DNA of 64,000 bases from positions 1 to 64,000 of the forward strand of contig JAYMTF010000018.1 in the NCBI GenBank assembly GCA_036897485.1, read 5' to 3'. The stretch comes from Pelargonium nanum. Taxonomy: Eukaryota; Streptophyta; Magnoliopsida; Geraniales; Geraniaceae. Shown in pieces: positions 36,101 to 47,700 of this stretch. The notes under the pieces are model-generated. The model searched no databases, was not told the origin of the DNA, and saw only the letters and a program-made list of their open reading frames with translations. Positions within the stretch are counted from its first letter, which is position 1. Each line of letters opens with the position of its first letter. Both the position numbers and the translations under genes were made by a program.

Positions 36101-38507
36101 ATGGCGAGGAATGAAGATTTAGGGGCTGATCCGAGTGTCCCCAAGCTGATGGAGTTTCTGAGGACTGCTTTTCATCCACGGCATTTTGATGACGTGGAGG
36201 AGGTTTTGACGGCGAGAGAGAAGAAATGGAAGGACAAGACGGAACTGCTTAAGGAAGAGAAGGAAACATTGAGATTAGATAAGGTTGCTGTTGAGACTGA
36301 ACTGAACGAACTGAAAGAGTTGATTGTGTGGCTGAAGAATGATAGGACAGCTGTTCAGGAGAGAGAGAAGAAGTTGTTAAAGGAAGTGCGCCGAGAAGGA
36401 GGATATGCGAATGCTGAGGTTACGGAGCTTAGGAAAACGATCATTGAACTCGAAAACGAGAAAAGCACAGCTGAAGCTGCAGCTGTTGGGTGGAAGAGAA
36501 GATTCAAGGATTTGGAGGCAAGGATCTCACAGTTAGAGAATGATGCAAATTCGCTGGTGAGGCTAGAGCCTCCAATTTCGAAGAAAGTTGAAGGTATCGC
36601 CAGTGTGAAAACAGAAGAGACTGTGTCTGACAGAAACACATGTGAAGTTCAACCCCCCACACATGATTTGCCAACAGCAGAAAGTAATAATTCACAAGGT
36701 GCGGGTATTGGCAATGCCGTTTTTAAAAATGTTTTTTGAAGTAACGCAAATATGCTGTTTACATTTATTTCTGTTTCTTTAAATTCAAACTGAAGCAATT
36801 CATTATTTTCACATTAGAATAATTGAATGACTAACTCAAGGTTTTAGTTGTTGATTACATTGCCACAATGCAAAATCCGGAGATTGGCTGTATGCACTGA
36901 ATTTATGTTTGATGCCACCTATCGAGCCTTGTTTATATTTCATAGGGACTAAGGTCCAGTTCCTCTATGGTCATGCAGCGAGACCGTGTCTCAAAGAGGA
37001 GAGACAAAGGCTGAAATTAAATTAGGGCTTTGATGTGTAAATGAATTCTTGAAAAATTGAAGTTCATACGTCCTAGTACTAAGTGTATGTGCAAAACCGG
37101 TTTTCATGCTCAGTAACATTTGTTACAATACCTATGAATAGAAGAAACGAGAAGTTTCCTGAAGTGTGAATCTTAGTTCATTATCTCGATAAGAGGATGG
37201 ACGACTAGTGGCAATAGATCTGTTTCATTTCAAGAAGACGGTGAAGCTAACAGCATAAACTTATTGGTATTTGTTGGAAAAATACTAAACATGTGGACAG
37301 TTTCTATATCTTTCATTTCAGGTAGGAGGGAGTATGCGAGTACTGCTGTTGTTGAAATCATTGATAGTGATGATGACTGCAACATTTTGCCTCAAAATCA
37401 GATGACTCCTCAAAACTCTCCAGAAGTCTCTCATTCAAATTGGATGGATACGAAGAGCGGGAGCTTCACACTAAAAAGAAAACAAGATGATCAAGATCCA
37501 AAGATTGAAAACAGTTGTACTGATAATAGTACTAAATCCAGTAAACACATACATCTTCACGAGCTGGAATCTGATGATGAGCAAATGGCAGCAAAAAGAA
37601 CCTCCCGAAGTGATAGGAAGTGGAATGATCAAATAGAGATGCTTGTAGCTTTCCATGAAGACCCTGGACTTTGCTTGGATGCTGTTTGTGCTCTCTATAG
37701 ACAAGAAACCAAGCCTCATGGTTTGACATCTTCAATGCATCGAGGATTCATCGAGTCTGATGCACTCAGGTATTTTCTAGTTGCACCTTCTATGCCAACT
37801 CAAATATACAGGGAGGTTAGAAAGTTTCGTTTCTTTTCTCCACATAATGAAGCATGAAGCCACTTGAGTGTCATAATATTGTCCCCGAGGAGACAACACA
37901 ATAGTTCAAGTGTCACACCAAAGGTCGTGGGTTCAATTTTTTTTGGGTACGGGTCATAGGAAAAAAAAGAGCTACTCTGGTCGTGGATTCTTTTTTAAAT
38001 AATATATATATGTATATGATGGTGCATCAATTCAATCCTTAAACTTCACCCCCAAAAAAATGATAGTCGCGATACGTGTTTGTAGCTAGAAGGAAGTGCA
38101 TATCATGTTTATGCTTGCACCGGCTGAATCACATGTTACAGATTTGAAGAACCCTTTAGTAAATCATTTCTTGCACGCAGTTTTAGATGCATTTTGAGAC
38201 CCTTGCAAGCATGGTAATATTGAGCATTAATGTACATTACCGTAAAGGTGGAGACTATGCACTCTACACCTTGAACCCCATCTATGCATTACGTTTTATT
38301 TTTAAGAGTTTTTGTGCATATTGGTTCAGGGGAAGAGAATTGGCCGAGTATCTCATAGACGGGGATCAACAAGGTAAGCGAAGAAAATGTAAGAACGAGT
38401 TGAGTGCGCCCGATTTTGAAGATTGCAAGAAGATAGTTTGTGGTTATGACCACTCAGAGCGGTTGTTTAGTATATACAAGAATCGAGAAGACCCTCTCTT
38501 CCCGTAA
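36101..38507 (+). CDS. unnamed plant coiled-coil protein with SIM-like motif, copy 2
   Basis: Tandem duplicate of the gene at 31.2 kb. Three coding exons: 36101-36704, 37322-37769 and 38330-38507, giving 409 residues. Intron phases are identical to copy 1, and there is a comparable leader intron (about 35494-36095). The head, coiled coil, SIM-like motif (VVEIIDSDDD at about 211-220) and C-terminal domain (GRELAEYLIDGDQQGKRRK ending DPLFP) are all kept. Differences: about 17 extra residues in the coiled coil (EKKLLKEVRREGGYA region), loss of the 27-residue segment after SRS-R, and loss of the KRKR cluster (now KHIHLHE). Both copies keep open frames, so both appear functional or only recently redundant. 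Function unknown. Confidence 0.85.
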
Positions 38508-39324
38508 TATGTCTCGTAAGTTGCTAGTTTTTGCTCGCAAAATCATAGTAAATTATGTACTTTTTTAATGGTAAGTAGAATTGTAAGCCGTGTCTTAACT
38601 TATTGGAGTCGTGCAGTTAATCTTTGTTGTGAACCAGTTTGGCACTGTCATTTTGAAGAAGAAAAAATTGTTTGCTTTTGCTGGGGATGTGTTTCTGGTT
38701 TGTTTTGCCATTTCACCATCAGGGTAGAAAATTAAAAATTGTTATGTATGAATTACCGATAATATTTTTTATAAATTTGTTACAATGCGTGCATGAGATA
38801 GGAGAATAATTACACACTACACTTAAATTCTCCTTAATTTTACTAAAATTAAAAAGTAGAACATTTATTTTGAAACGGAATGATTATTTTTCAATTAATT
38901 TTGTTTGTAATTGAGTGGTTCTCACAGTGTTTTAAATTTTGATTTGGTATTAAACTACACAAGTGATATCAATTTTCATTTGACTTGTCGTAGAAACGTT
39001 ACCAACCTCATTCATTAGATGAACTAGTGCGTATCAATGTAAAAATGTACAAAAATTTGAAGTTCATGTAACAGTGTACGACTAATAAAAATGATAAATT
39101 CAATTAACGTATGACTAACAAAATCACATTTTTAATCAAAATTTATTTTTTAATCAAAATCACATTCGTATATTCATGGCCAAATTGTCACCAGATACAC
39201 ACAAAAAAATCAATTTTTATTTTAATATACTCAATAAATTTTGAACACAAATTTGCGATGTTAAATGATTGGGTGGTCCGGCCCATTAAGTTTCAGATCC
39301 ACCAATGTTGTTCCCTCCAGAAGA

Positions 39325-39508
39325 TGACGTGTCACTAATTTTCCACGTTTCGCCTCCTTACCCAGTCATTATCTATCTTCTACCAGTTTAGCTGTTCTGT
39401 GGACCCACAGGTCAATGACGTGGCATCATAATAGCCAATGGATGAGCAGGGATGGACTCCCGCCACGTGATATGACGGTGGACCCGTCCTGGTTTAGTCG
39501 ACGTGTCA
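39325..39508. promoter_or_regulatory. cluster of four ACGT-core (bZIP-type) sites upstream of SPA2
   Basis: Within 184 bp lie TGACGTGTCA (39325-39334), TGACGTGGCA (39416-39425), GCCACGTGAT (39462-39471) and CGACGTGTCA (39499-39508), plus a CCAAT at 39435. The surroundings are less AT-rich than the flanks. These are G-box/C-box hybrid sites bound by bZIP factors such as HY5 or ABA-response factors. The cluster lies about 0.7-0.9 kb upstream of the inferred SPA2 transcription start. Regulation is inferred. Confidence 0.6.
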
Positions 39509-39629
39509 CATGCGATGATGCTTTTATGGAAGACAAATACTACTATTTATTTATTTTAGCCATTAAATTTAAAACCGTGTAGCTTACGATATTATTAAAA
39601 AAAATTACTTTTAATTTTTTTTATTATCG

Positions 39630-39765
39630 AGGCAAGTTGGACAAAACGGTTTAAGCGGTACAGATTCACTTTGAGATCTCGTGTTTGGCTCTCCCTGTTA
39701 GCGGTATGAGTTTGAGAGTTATCCTTATTGTGTAACTCAACTAATAAAAAAATAAATTATTACAA
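39630..39765 (+). mobile_element. SINE-like retroposon, copy 2
   Basis: Shows ggcaagttgg, cggtttaagcggtacag, then a degraded B box (gatctcgtgtttggctctcc), cggtatgagtttgag and an A-rich end (ctaataaaaaaataaa). The order and spacing match the copies at 1438 and 55719, with more divergence. No target duplication was resolved. Confidence 0.5.
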
Positions 39766-40983
39766 CATATACAATTTACTAAATTTTCAGATGATATAAT
39801 TTTTTTTTTACTTCTTCAGTTATTTACTGATAAAAATACGAACACAACCATTCAAACTAAACGAATATAACAGTTCGATGATTGCTTGTGATCAGTGAAT
39901 GAATTCAAGTCGGTTGTTTTCTCTTTCGCTAAGCGGCTACGAATTCAATGACTCATTTTATTGCTCGGACTTTGAGTCATATATCTCGTAGTGATTTTGA
40001 GACTAAATTGGCAACTCTATTGATTGCGTTTTTTTTTTTATATCTGAAGAGAAAATAGACCAAAAGTTATACTAGTATTTATGAAATTTATGATTTAATT
40101 TCAGTGACAGAAAAAAGACTTTAAATAAAGAAATTAATAAATTTCACTTTTTTCGCGCAAAAAATAACCGGCTTTGAAAGTCTAAACCGGACAAGATATT
40201 TTTGCCAATTCTGGCAAGTTCAGCTTTCCTTGTTCAGTTCAATTCTATTAGGGTTTTCATTTTCAAGCTTCGAAGATTTTCCCCCAATTTCCCCTTCTCA
40301 ATTTGCTACTTTCGAGACCTAATTTGACTCCGTGCTGTCGCGGTCGGTGTTCCATCATCGGTAACGTCACATCTTCTCGATTCAGCTTGCTTTGATTCTG
40401 ACGCTATTTGGCTGCCGAGAAAATTGGTGGAATTGTTTTGAAGAAAAAGAGCAGATTGAGATATTTTTGTTTTTATGGATTTTTGACGATGTTGTAGGTT
40501 TCGCTGAAGTGCAGTGCTGAGCTCCATTTCAGTAAAAAAAAAAAAATTGATTTTTTTGTTCAGCTTTTGTTGATTGGTGTCCGGTTCGGTGGATTGCGAG
40601 GTAAGAACCTAGAACTGATTTAATTTCTAATTTATTAACTCTCTTTTTTTCCCATACAATTTATTGGCAAAAGAAATGGTTAGTGGCTATCTAAGATTGG
40701 AAATTATCCATTTTCAGTTTATTTATTTTAATATAAGCTCCAGGTTCTGTTTGATTTTGTTATTTTGTGTTGCTGTTTGGTATTGCTTGTAGTATACAGT
40801 TGAAATCTGAATTTTTTTAGATGAGTAACTTGATTATGCTTATTATGCACATAAAATTCTTGTTATAGATTTGCATGTGTTTGGTTGATAGATATGTTAA
40901 TGGTTTGTGTGGATTCTGATACTGTTCCTTATCTCAGCGATATGAATTCAAACATTTGATTGAATGAAGTTTGTCTGTACAAT

Positions 40984-43900
40984 ATGGATGAACTGGGTGA
41001 CGCAGCTGAGATAGAGTTTTCTATGAGACCTGGAGGCTGCAACATGTTAGAATCACAAGAAATGCTTACTCCCAATGAGGGTGACATTTCCAGGAACGGG
41101 CAGTTTATAGATATTCTAGATGGCAAGAATGTAAATAGGTGGGTAAGTGCAGATGCATCGGAACCTCCTTCCACTAGTCATCAGCATATGGATGGTCCGG
41201 GGGTCATGGTCCAGGAGTTAACTGTTAGAAACTACAATGGCGCAAATTTAGCAATAGTTGGTACCTCAAATAATAAAGATAAGATGCAGACACGGCAAAA
41301 TCAGTGGCAACATGTTTCTCAGCTAGGGGGTGGATCAGGAAGTGGGAGTTCACGAGTCACACCTGCATTCAGAGGCAGCAGCCAGGCCATACCGACTGTC
41401 GTGGAAGACACAGGCGACATGTCTTTTACTGACTTCTTGGGTCAAAATTTGCCCAAAGATGATCACAACAAAACCACGGAGCAGTTGGCGAATACAGAAA
41501 ATAAGGAGGTTGCTGCCAATGTGTTTTCTCATGGAGGCATCAGGACGAAGATTTTGTCTAAATCGGGATTTTCTGAGTTCTTTGTTAAAAATACTCTGAA
41601 GGGTAAGGGGATCATATGTAGAGGCCCACCTCGTGAAGTTTATCATGCTGAACCAAGGGTGCAAAATAACATAAAGGCTGCTGAGGATACTTTGGTAGCT
41701 TCTAGCGTCCCACCAAATGTATGTACCAAAACTGCCATTCCTTCTTTGCATGGTATTGCTGGGCCTAGGCCTCGTGCTTCTGATCATGATGGTGTCACTC
41801 TGAGAGAATGGCTGAAAATTGGCAGCCGTAAAGTGAATAAGATGGAGAGTTTGTATATATTTAGGCAGGTTCTGGATCTAGTGGATCGTTCTCACTCTCA
41901 AGGGATTGCCTTACCTGACATCCAACCATCATGTTTCAAGTTGTTGCCATCGAATCAGGTTAAGTATGTAGGATCACCTACCCAGAAAGAAATGGTAGAG
42001 AATGTCATGGATCAAGATACATCTCATACGGAAAGTAGTATAATTAGGAAAAGGCCAGTAGAGCTGGAAGTTTCCCGGTCAATTGATTTTTGTGACAAGA
42101 AGCCAAGGTTCAGCGAGGGTACAAACTTTGGTAGGCGCTGGCCTCTGTTCTCTTCAAGATCTAGCTTAAAACTAGGACCTTATAATGATAGCAACATCAA
42201 AACCTCTGATCCTCAAGATTCCGTAAATGAGTTTGGTGAGCATAATCGAGTTGTGGAATATGGAGCCCAGCGCAAGCCAAGAAATGCTCATATGTTTCAT
42301 TCAGCTCAACAACAGTTGAGTTATGTAAGCTATCAATTGGAAGAGAAGTGGTATAGAAGTCCGGAGGAGCTTAGCGGGAGGGGCTGCACTATGTCATCAA
42401 ATATTTACTCTTTGGGTGTTCTTCTTTTCGAGGTGGGAAATTAGTTTAATAGTTCTATTTCAGTTTTTCTGATGTGAAGCACGGATGTCATGTTGTGAAT
42501 GTAGTAGCTTTGGTTTTAAAAGAAACAGAGAATTTAAATTTAGGATGTATATCATAATAAATCATGTTACATGCTGAATGTGATAGAAAATCTTCCAAAA
42601 TTATAGGATATACCTTTTTTTCTTTTATAAGAGAAGCTGTTCAACTTTTATTCTTTTATACCTGTATCAATGTTGACATGCAACTTAGCAGATCTCTTCA
42701 TTTCCATATTATGCTCTCTAGACTACTTCTATTTTTGTTTTATTTTGTAATGATTGATTTATCTTTGTGGTATTTGGTCATGATTTGAGGTAGCCATCAA
42801 TTCCAGAAAATTAATTTTGAGCTGTGAGTTAGAATTTTGTTGGACTTCAGGAAGAAGAAAGAATTTTATTGTCCTTGAAAGAAAATCTTCAGATGCAAAT
42901 TCTTCACTTAAAGAATGCGACTAAAATATTAGATTAATGAAGTGGTTCAATCACTGAAATCAATGCTGGCACTTGAAACTTTATGTTAAAAGCATCTTTG
43001 CAGGCCGTTTTAGGCTTTAGCACTCAGTTAAACATTCTTTCTGCATGAGTTTATTTATTTATTTATTTTATATCTAAGTTGAATAAATATCTTTAACTTC
43101 AATGTACTAGTTTGGCTTGTGCTTGCAGTTGCTTGCTCATTTTGTCTCTGAAAAGCAACATGCTGCGGCAATGTTGGATCTGCGTAATAGGATTCTTCCT
43201 CCTAACTTTTTATCGGAAAATCCCAGGGAAGCTGGGTTTTGTCTTTGGCTACTACACCCCGAACCCTCATCACGCCCCATGACAAGGTAATACAGGACTT
43301 AAGTCTACAGTGCATTCTGAGGTCCAGTAAATTTTACTTATTTTGGATAGGACAATTGAAAATGTGCCACATTGCAAAGCACCCTCTCGTGTGGACGTTG
43401 CTTTGGGTGGATCAATGAATTATAAGCTTTAGACGCCTATACTTTTTCTTTCCTCATTTCCAATTAAGTTGCACTCGTTCACCTGTTCTGTTGATGATTA
43501 CAAATCCAAACATTACTAATCTAAACTAACATAAAAATGACTTGATTTCTGTTTCCTATTCCATTGAAGTGTTTTATATTTTGGGCATCAACCTGCTGTT
43601 TGATGATATGATTGCTATTGTTTATCAGGGAAGTTCTACAATCTGAAGTTATTAGTGGATTACAGGAGGTCTGTACGGAGGATTTATCACCATCTTTCGA
43701 CCAGGCTGAAGCCGAATCAGAGCTGTTATTGCATTTCCTCACTGCATTGCAGGAACAAAAACAAAAGCGTGCCTTAAAGTTAGCAGAAGACCTTGGGTGT
43801 TTAGAAGCAGATATTGAAGAAGTTGAAAAAAGGCGTGTGATGAAATGCCCCTCGTTTCATTCGTCCTTGCGAAATGACTCTCTAGGTACAAGGGAAAATA

Positions 43901-46196
43901 GGTTGTTTCATGAAGAACCATCAAGTTCAGAGTTGCCATCTGCATTATCCCATGTTCAGAATACAAATGATTCGAGGTTGATGAGGAATATCAATCATCT
44001 TGAAAGAGCTTACTTCTCCATGAGACCCAGAATTCAGCTTCGTGGGAGTGATGCGAGGACACGCCCGGATAAGGATTTACTTAGAAATAGTGAGAGCTGG
44101 TATCCAACACAAAAGGAAGAAAAACATCACACTGATCCCCTAGGAACCTTCTTTGATGGGGTGTGCAAGTATGCTCGGTATAGTAAGTTTGAAGTAAAGG
44201 GGATCCTCAGAAATGGTGATTTCAACAGTTCTGCTAATGTAATTTGCTCTCTGAGTTTTGACCGGGACGAGGACTATTTTGCTGCTGCGGGGGTATCAAA
44301 GAAAATAAAGATATTTGAGTTCAATGCTCTGTTAAATGATTCTATTGATATTCATTATCCCGCGATTGAGATGTCAAACAAATCAAGGCTCAGTTGTGTT
44401 TCCTGGAACAGCTACATCAGGAACTATCTGGCTTCAACTGACTATGACGGTATTGTTAAGGTGCGTATGAGTTGCAAACCCATTTTTTTTGTGAATCTTG
44501 CTCCCAGTATTCATTAGTTTTCCCTATATTGCTTATGACATCATTTTCTGTGGATATCAGTTATGGGATGCAAGTACTGGTCAAGCGTTTTCTCAGTACA
44601 TTGAGCATAAAAAAAGAGCATGGTCCGTTGACTTCTCTCAAATAGATCCCACAAAATTTGCCAGTGGAAGTGATGATTGTGCTGTGAAACTGTGGAACAT
44701 CAATGAGGCATGTTCTCTTTCCCTACTGCTTCTTGTACTAAGTCATAGAACTCGGTTCATAAAAAAAGAGCTACAAGGGAAAATACACCATTTTTTTTCA
44801 TTTTTCTTTTCCCTCTTAGTATAGATCCTAAATATATAATGTAGGAGTAAAATTATTGTCACTCATTATTTGTGTTCGTATTGAGCATGTGATTAACAAT
44901 GTGAATTTCACGATCATTTAAAGAACTTTTCCCTTATCAATAAATGTTAGTTCCAAACCAAGAAAAAATGCATATGGCTCTTACTAAAAATTGGCACTGA
45001 ACAGGAAATCCTGCAATATTAATCTACTTATGGGATCAATGGTTAGGTTGACGAGCAAGAACTCTTCTTTGGATGTGGTGAGCACAGTGTAGTGGACCAA
45101 AATAGTGGTCACTTGTTAGGTAGCGTTTGTACATGTTTTTTTTTTTGGAATGGGAATGAGAATCAAGAATCAAAGTCATTCTCATGACCAAAAAATCATA
45201 ATACAATCACGAAGAATGATGAAAATCTCATTCCCAATCTTGATTCCCATTTCTGAACAAACAGTAGAATTCAAACGCTACCTTAGTGTCATCCATATAT
45301 GGGATCTTTATTCATTCTTGCACAGGCTAAAGCTTTCTCATCAATGCTAGTTCATAAGCTGATGTAATATATTTTATTTTTATGCAGAAAAACTGTTTAG
45401 GCACAATCACAAACATTGCCAATATTTGCTGTGTTCAGTTCTCTCCTCACTCCTCAAATTTGCTGGCCTTTGGGTCCGCAGATTACAGAACGTATTGTTA
45501 TGATCTTCGTAACGTTAGAACTCCCTGGTGTGTATTGACTGGCCACGAAAGAACTGTAAGCTATGTGAAATTCTTGGACTCTGAAACTATTGTTTCTGCA
45601 TCCACTGACAACACATTGAAGATTTGGGATCTCAACAAAACTAGCCCTACCGGTCCATCCTCTGATGCTTGCAGCTTAACCCTTGGGGGGCACACTAATG
45701 AGAAGGTTGGTTTTCTCGGAGCCCGTGTGTGTGTTCTGATTGCACAGTATCTGATTGATTATTTACTTTCTCTTGAGGTTGTTAACACCATCTACTTCTT
45801 TCTCAGAACTTTGTAGGTCTATCAGTTGCTGATGGTTATATAACTTGTGGTTCAGAAACAAACGAGGTACATATTTATATCACCCTCGTGTTTACATATA
45901 AAAATTATATTTCTTTTTAGGTATTAAAATTTGTAATAATCTTATTTTACTTGGATTACATATTGTGACATATTGTGACATATTGTGCTCTTTATCCTCC
46001 TCAGGTGTATGCTTATCATAGATCTCTGCCTATGCCAATCACTTCCCACAAATTTGGATCCATTGATCCTATATCTGGGAAAGAGACCGAAGACGACAAT
46101 GGGCAGTTCGTCTCAAGTGTCTGCTGGAGAGAAAAAACAAAAATGGTTGTTGCTGCCAATTCAACTGGGTCCATAAAAGTTTTGGAGATGGTTTAA
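40984..46196 (+). CDS. SPA2: SPA1-related WD-repeat protein (SPA2-like)
   Basis: A SPA protein, the partner of COP1 in the CUL4 E3 ligase that degrades light-promoting factors in darkness. Seven coding exons: 40984-42432, 43129-43286, 43629-44460, 44561-44707, 45388-45705, 45807-45866 and 46005-46196, giving 1,051 residues. The order is: an N-terminal region with [20 protein letters not shown], resembling SPA2; a kinase-like domain at about 280-560 lacking the catalytic HRD ([12 protein letters not shown] instead); a coiled coil at about 570-605; and a WD40 propeller from about 735 to the end with DYDGIVK, WDAST and [13 protein letters not shown]. The start ATG at 40984 follows a leader intron (40601-40937). 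Intron 4 uses a GC donor (GAG|GCATGT) and carries a Tourist-like MITE. The closest family member is judged by eye. Confidence 0.88.
45119..45282. mobile_element. Tourist-like MITE in SPA2 intron 4
   Basis: A 164-bp element with ends GGTAGCGTTTG and CAAACGCTACC, perfect 11-bp inverted repeats with further internal pairing (ggaatgggaatgag against ctcattccca). It is flanked by TTA on both sides (45116-45118 and 45283-45285), the target choice of PIF/Harbinger elements. It is inside the GC-AG intron, about 105 bp before the acceptor. Confidence 0.88.
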
Positions 46197-46403
46197 GGTA
46201 AAAATATTTATTTATGTCGGAGGCATATCGTTATGTTCGAGTTCTTAGTTTCAGGGAAGATATGGGAAAACCTATAGGCATATCGTGTTACTGTAAAGAT
46301 GTTTGGATCTTCAATATCAGTTATCGAGATGCCTGTGTAAAATGCGGGCTCAAAACCAGGAACAAGATGTGATTGGTGGAGGTCGGGGCTTATGGATTTG
46401 ACG

Positions 46404-46425
46404 CCCCCCCCCCCCCCCCCCCCCC
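46404..46425 (+). repeat. homopolymer run of 22 C
   Basis: An uninterrupted run of 22 C in otherwise AT-rich DNA, about 200 bp past the SPA2 stop codon and probably in or near its 3' end. The opposite strand could form G-quadruplex structures. Such runs are prone to length error in sequencing and replication. Confidence 0.85.
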
Positions 46426-46429
46426 AGGA

Positions 46430-47690
46430 ACGACAGGCTTCTATAAACCCTAGAGCTTGACAATATATGGCTCGGGATATGCGTGCTTTTCTGCAGTTCC
46501 TCGTGAAACATGTCTGGATGTGCAGAGGACTCGTTTTCGGATTCTGGAATAGATGGAACTCAGAAAGGTACGTCGAGATCCGAATTACAAAACCTGTTCC
46601 TTATTCTGTTGTATCTAAATATTAATGTTCGCTGAGTACAAAGCTAAATCTTTTTTGTAAATTTCCGTGCAATTTTATGTATATGGTAATTTTTTGGAAG
46701 CTCCTTATTCTTGTGTCCTGAACCTTGTGCACTTTTAGCAATTGTTGATCACTCAAGCTCATTAATTTAAAGTTTATACAACAGTGCAGTAGCTTTACTA
46801 CATGCAAGCAAATTCAATGTTACATACTTACATGTTTCAAGGGAACATTATCTTTTTAACCCAAACCCGGCCCATAAGAGCTTGTGTGGGTTGTGTGTTT
46901 TACATAGAAAATGTCGGGTGGGTGAGTGCGGATTTGCGTTACTCGATCTGCAATTTCTTAATGTAAAACCCGATTCAAAAATCAATTTGATCTATTTATG
47001 CAACTTCAACCCTTAAAAGTGTAAGTTAGGTGAGTCCAAATTGCTAGTTCTAGCTTCCGTAATATTTTACTATGGTTGAATTCTCGGTTTTTCTTTTCTG
47101 TGCGCGCGCGCGCATGTTAAGCTACAATTGGTTGAAAACTTGAAACCATTTGGTTATTATTTTATTTTTTATCATCTTAAATTACTATGGTGGAATATCT
47201 AGGGTCGGTTCGGGTTCGGCTTAGGGTTGTTGAACTCTAACCCGGCCCTAAAGGGGCTTCAGGTTGATCGGGTTTGGTTACGTCAGGTTAGGTTCGTGTT
47301 TTAGGCATAAAATACACCGAAATTTGTGGGATTTTCTGGCCCAAAATTTTACATGATAAACCCGATCCAACCAACTTCGAGTGGGGTCAGGGTCGGGTAT
47401 CTGTATGTTTGCACTGAATCGCCTTTTTTTCCTATCACTACAATATATTTATATTTGGCATAAACCAAAGTACCAAAAGCGCATAATAAATATAAATCCA
47501 TTTCAAGAAACAGAAAAAATACAACTACGAAATGGAAATATAATGCTAAAACACTATTCATTTTCTAAAATACAAAAAAAGTATGTACCCAAAATTAGCT
47601 GAAGTGATTTGATGATGAACAAATACAAAACCTTCAGCTAAAAAACATATAAGTTGTAATATAAACCTTAAAAATCAGGAAATTATTTCC
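46430..47690. other. intergenic DNA between convergent SPA2 and kinase-like genes
   Basis: No supported gene. It includes repeats rich in cccggccc/gggtcgg phrases (about 46855-47055 and 47200-47400). One of these ends in aaattgctagttctag, similar to the hAT-type ends elsewhere. There is also a (GC)n stretch near 47101-47113. Confidence 0.5.
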
Positions 47691-47700
47691 GGACATGTTA

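Larger units (their letters stand above)
38660..40200. other. upstream region of the SPA gene
   Basis: AT-rich spacer with a cluster of ACGT-core sites (39325-39508) and a SINE-like copy (39630-39765), both listed. No gene was supported. A short frame at 39111-39338 is unsupported. Confidence 0.55.

Noticed and set aside
40405-40435. Leader similarity between SPA2 and the SIM-type genes (ggctgccgagaaaat)
   Set aside because: A short phrase common in plant leader regions, placed differently relative to the leader donor; not enough to claim a shared origin.
46509-46567. Short frame MSGCAEDSF ending at a GT donor (gaaag|gtacg) past SPA2
   Set aside because: About 20 codons only; no second exon could be found. 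It could be a first exon of an unrecognised gene or a 3' leader intron of SPA2, but evidence is too thin.
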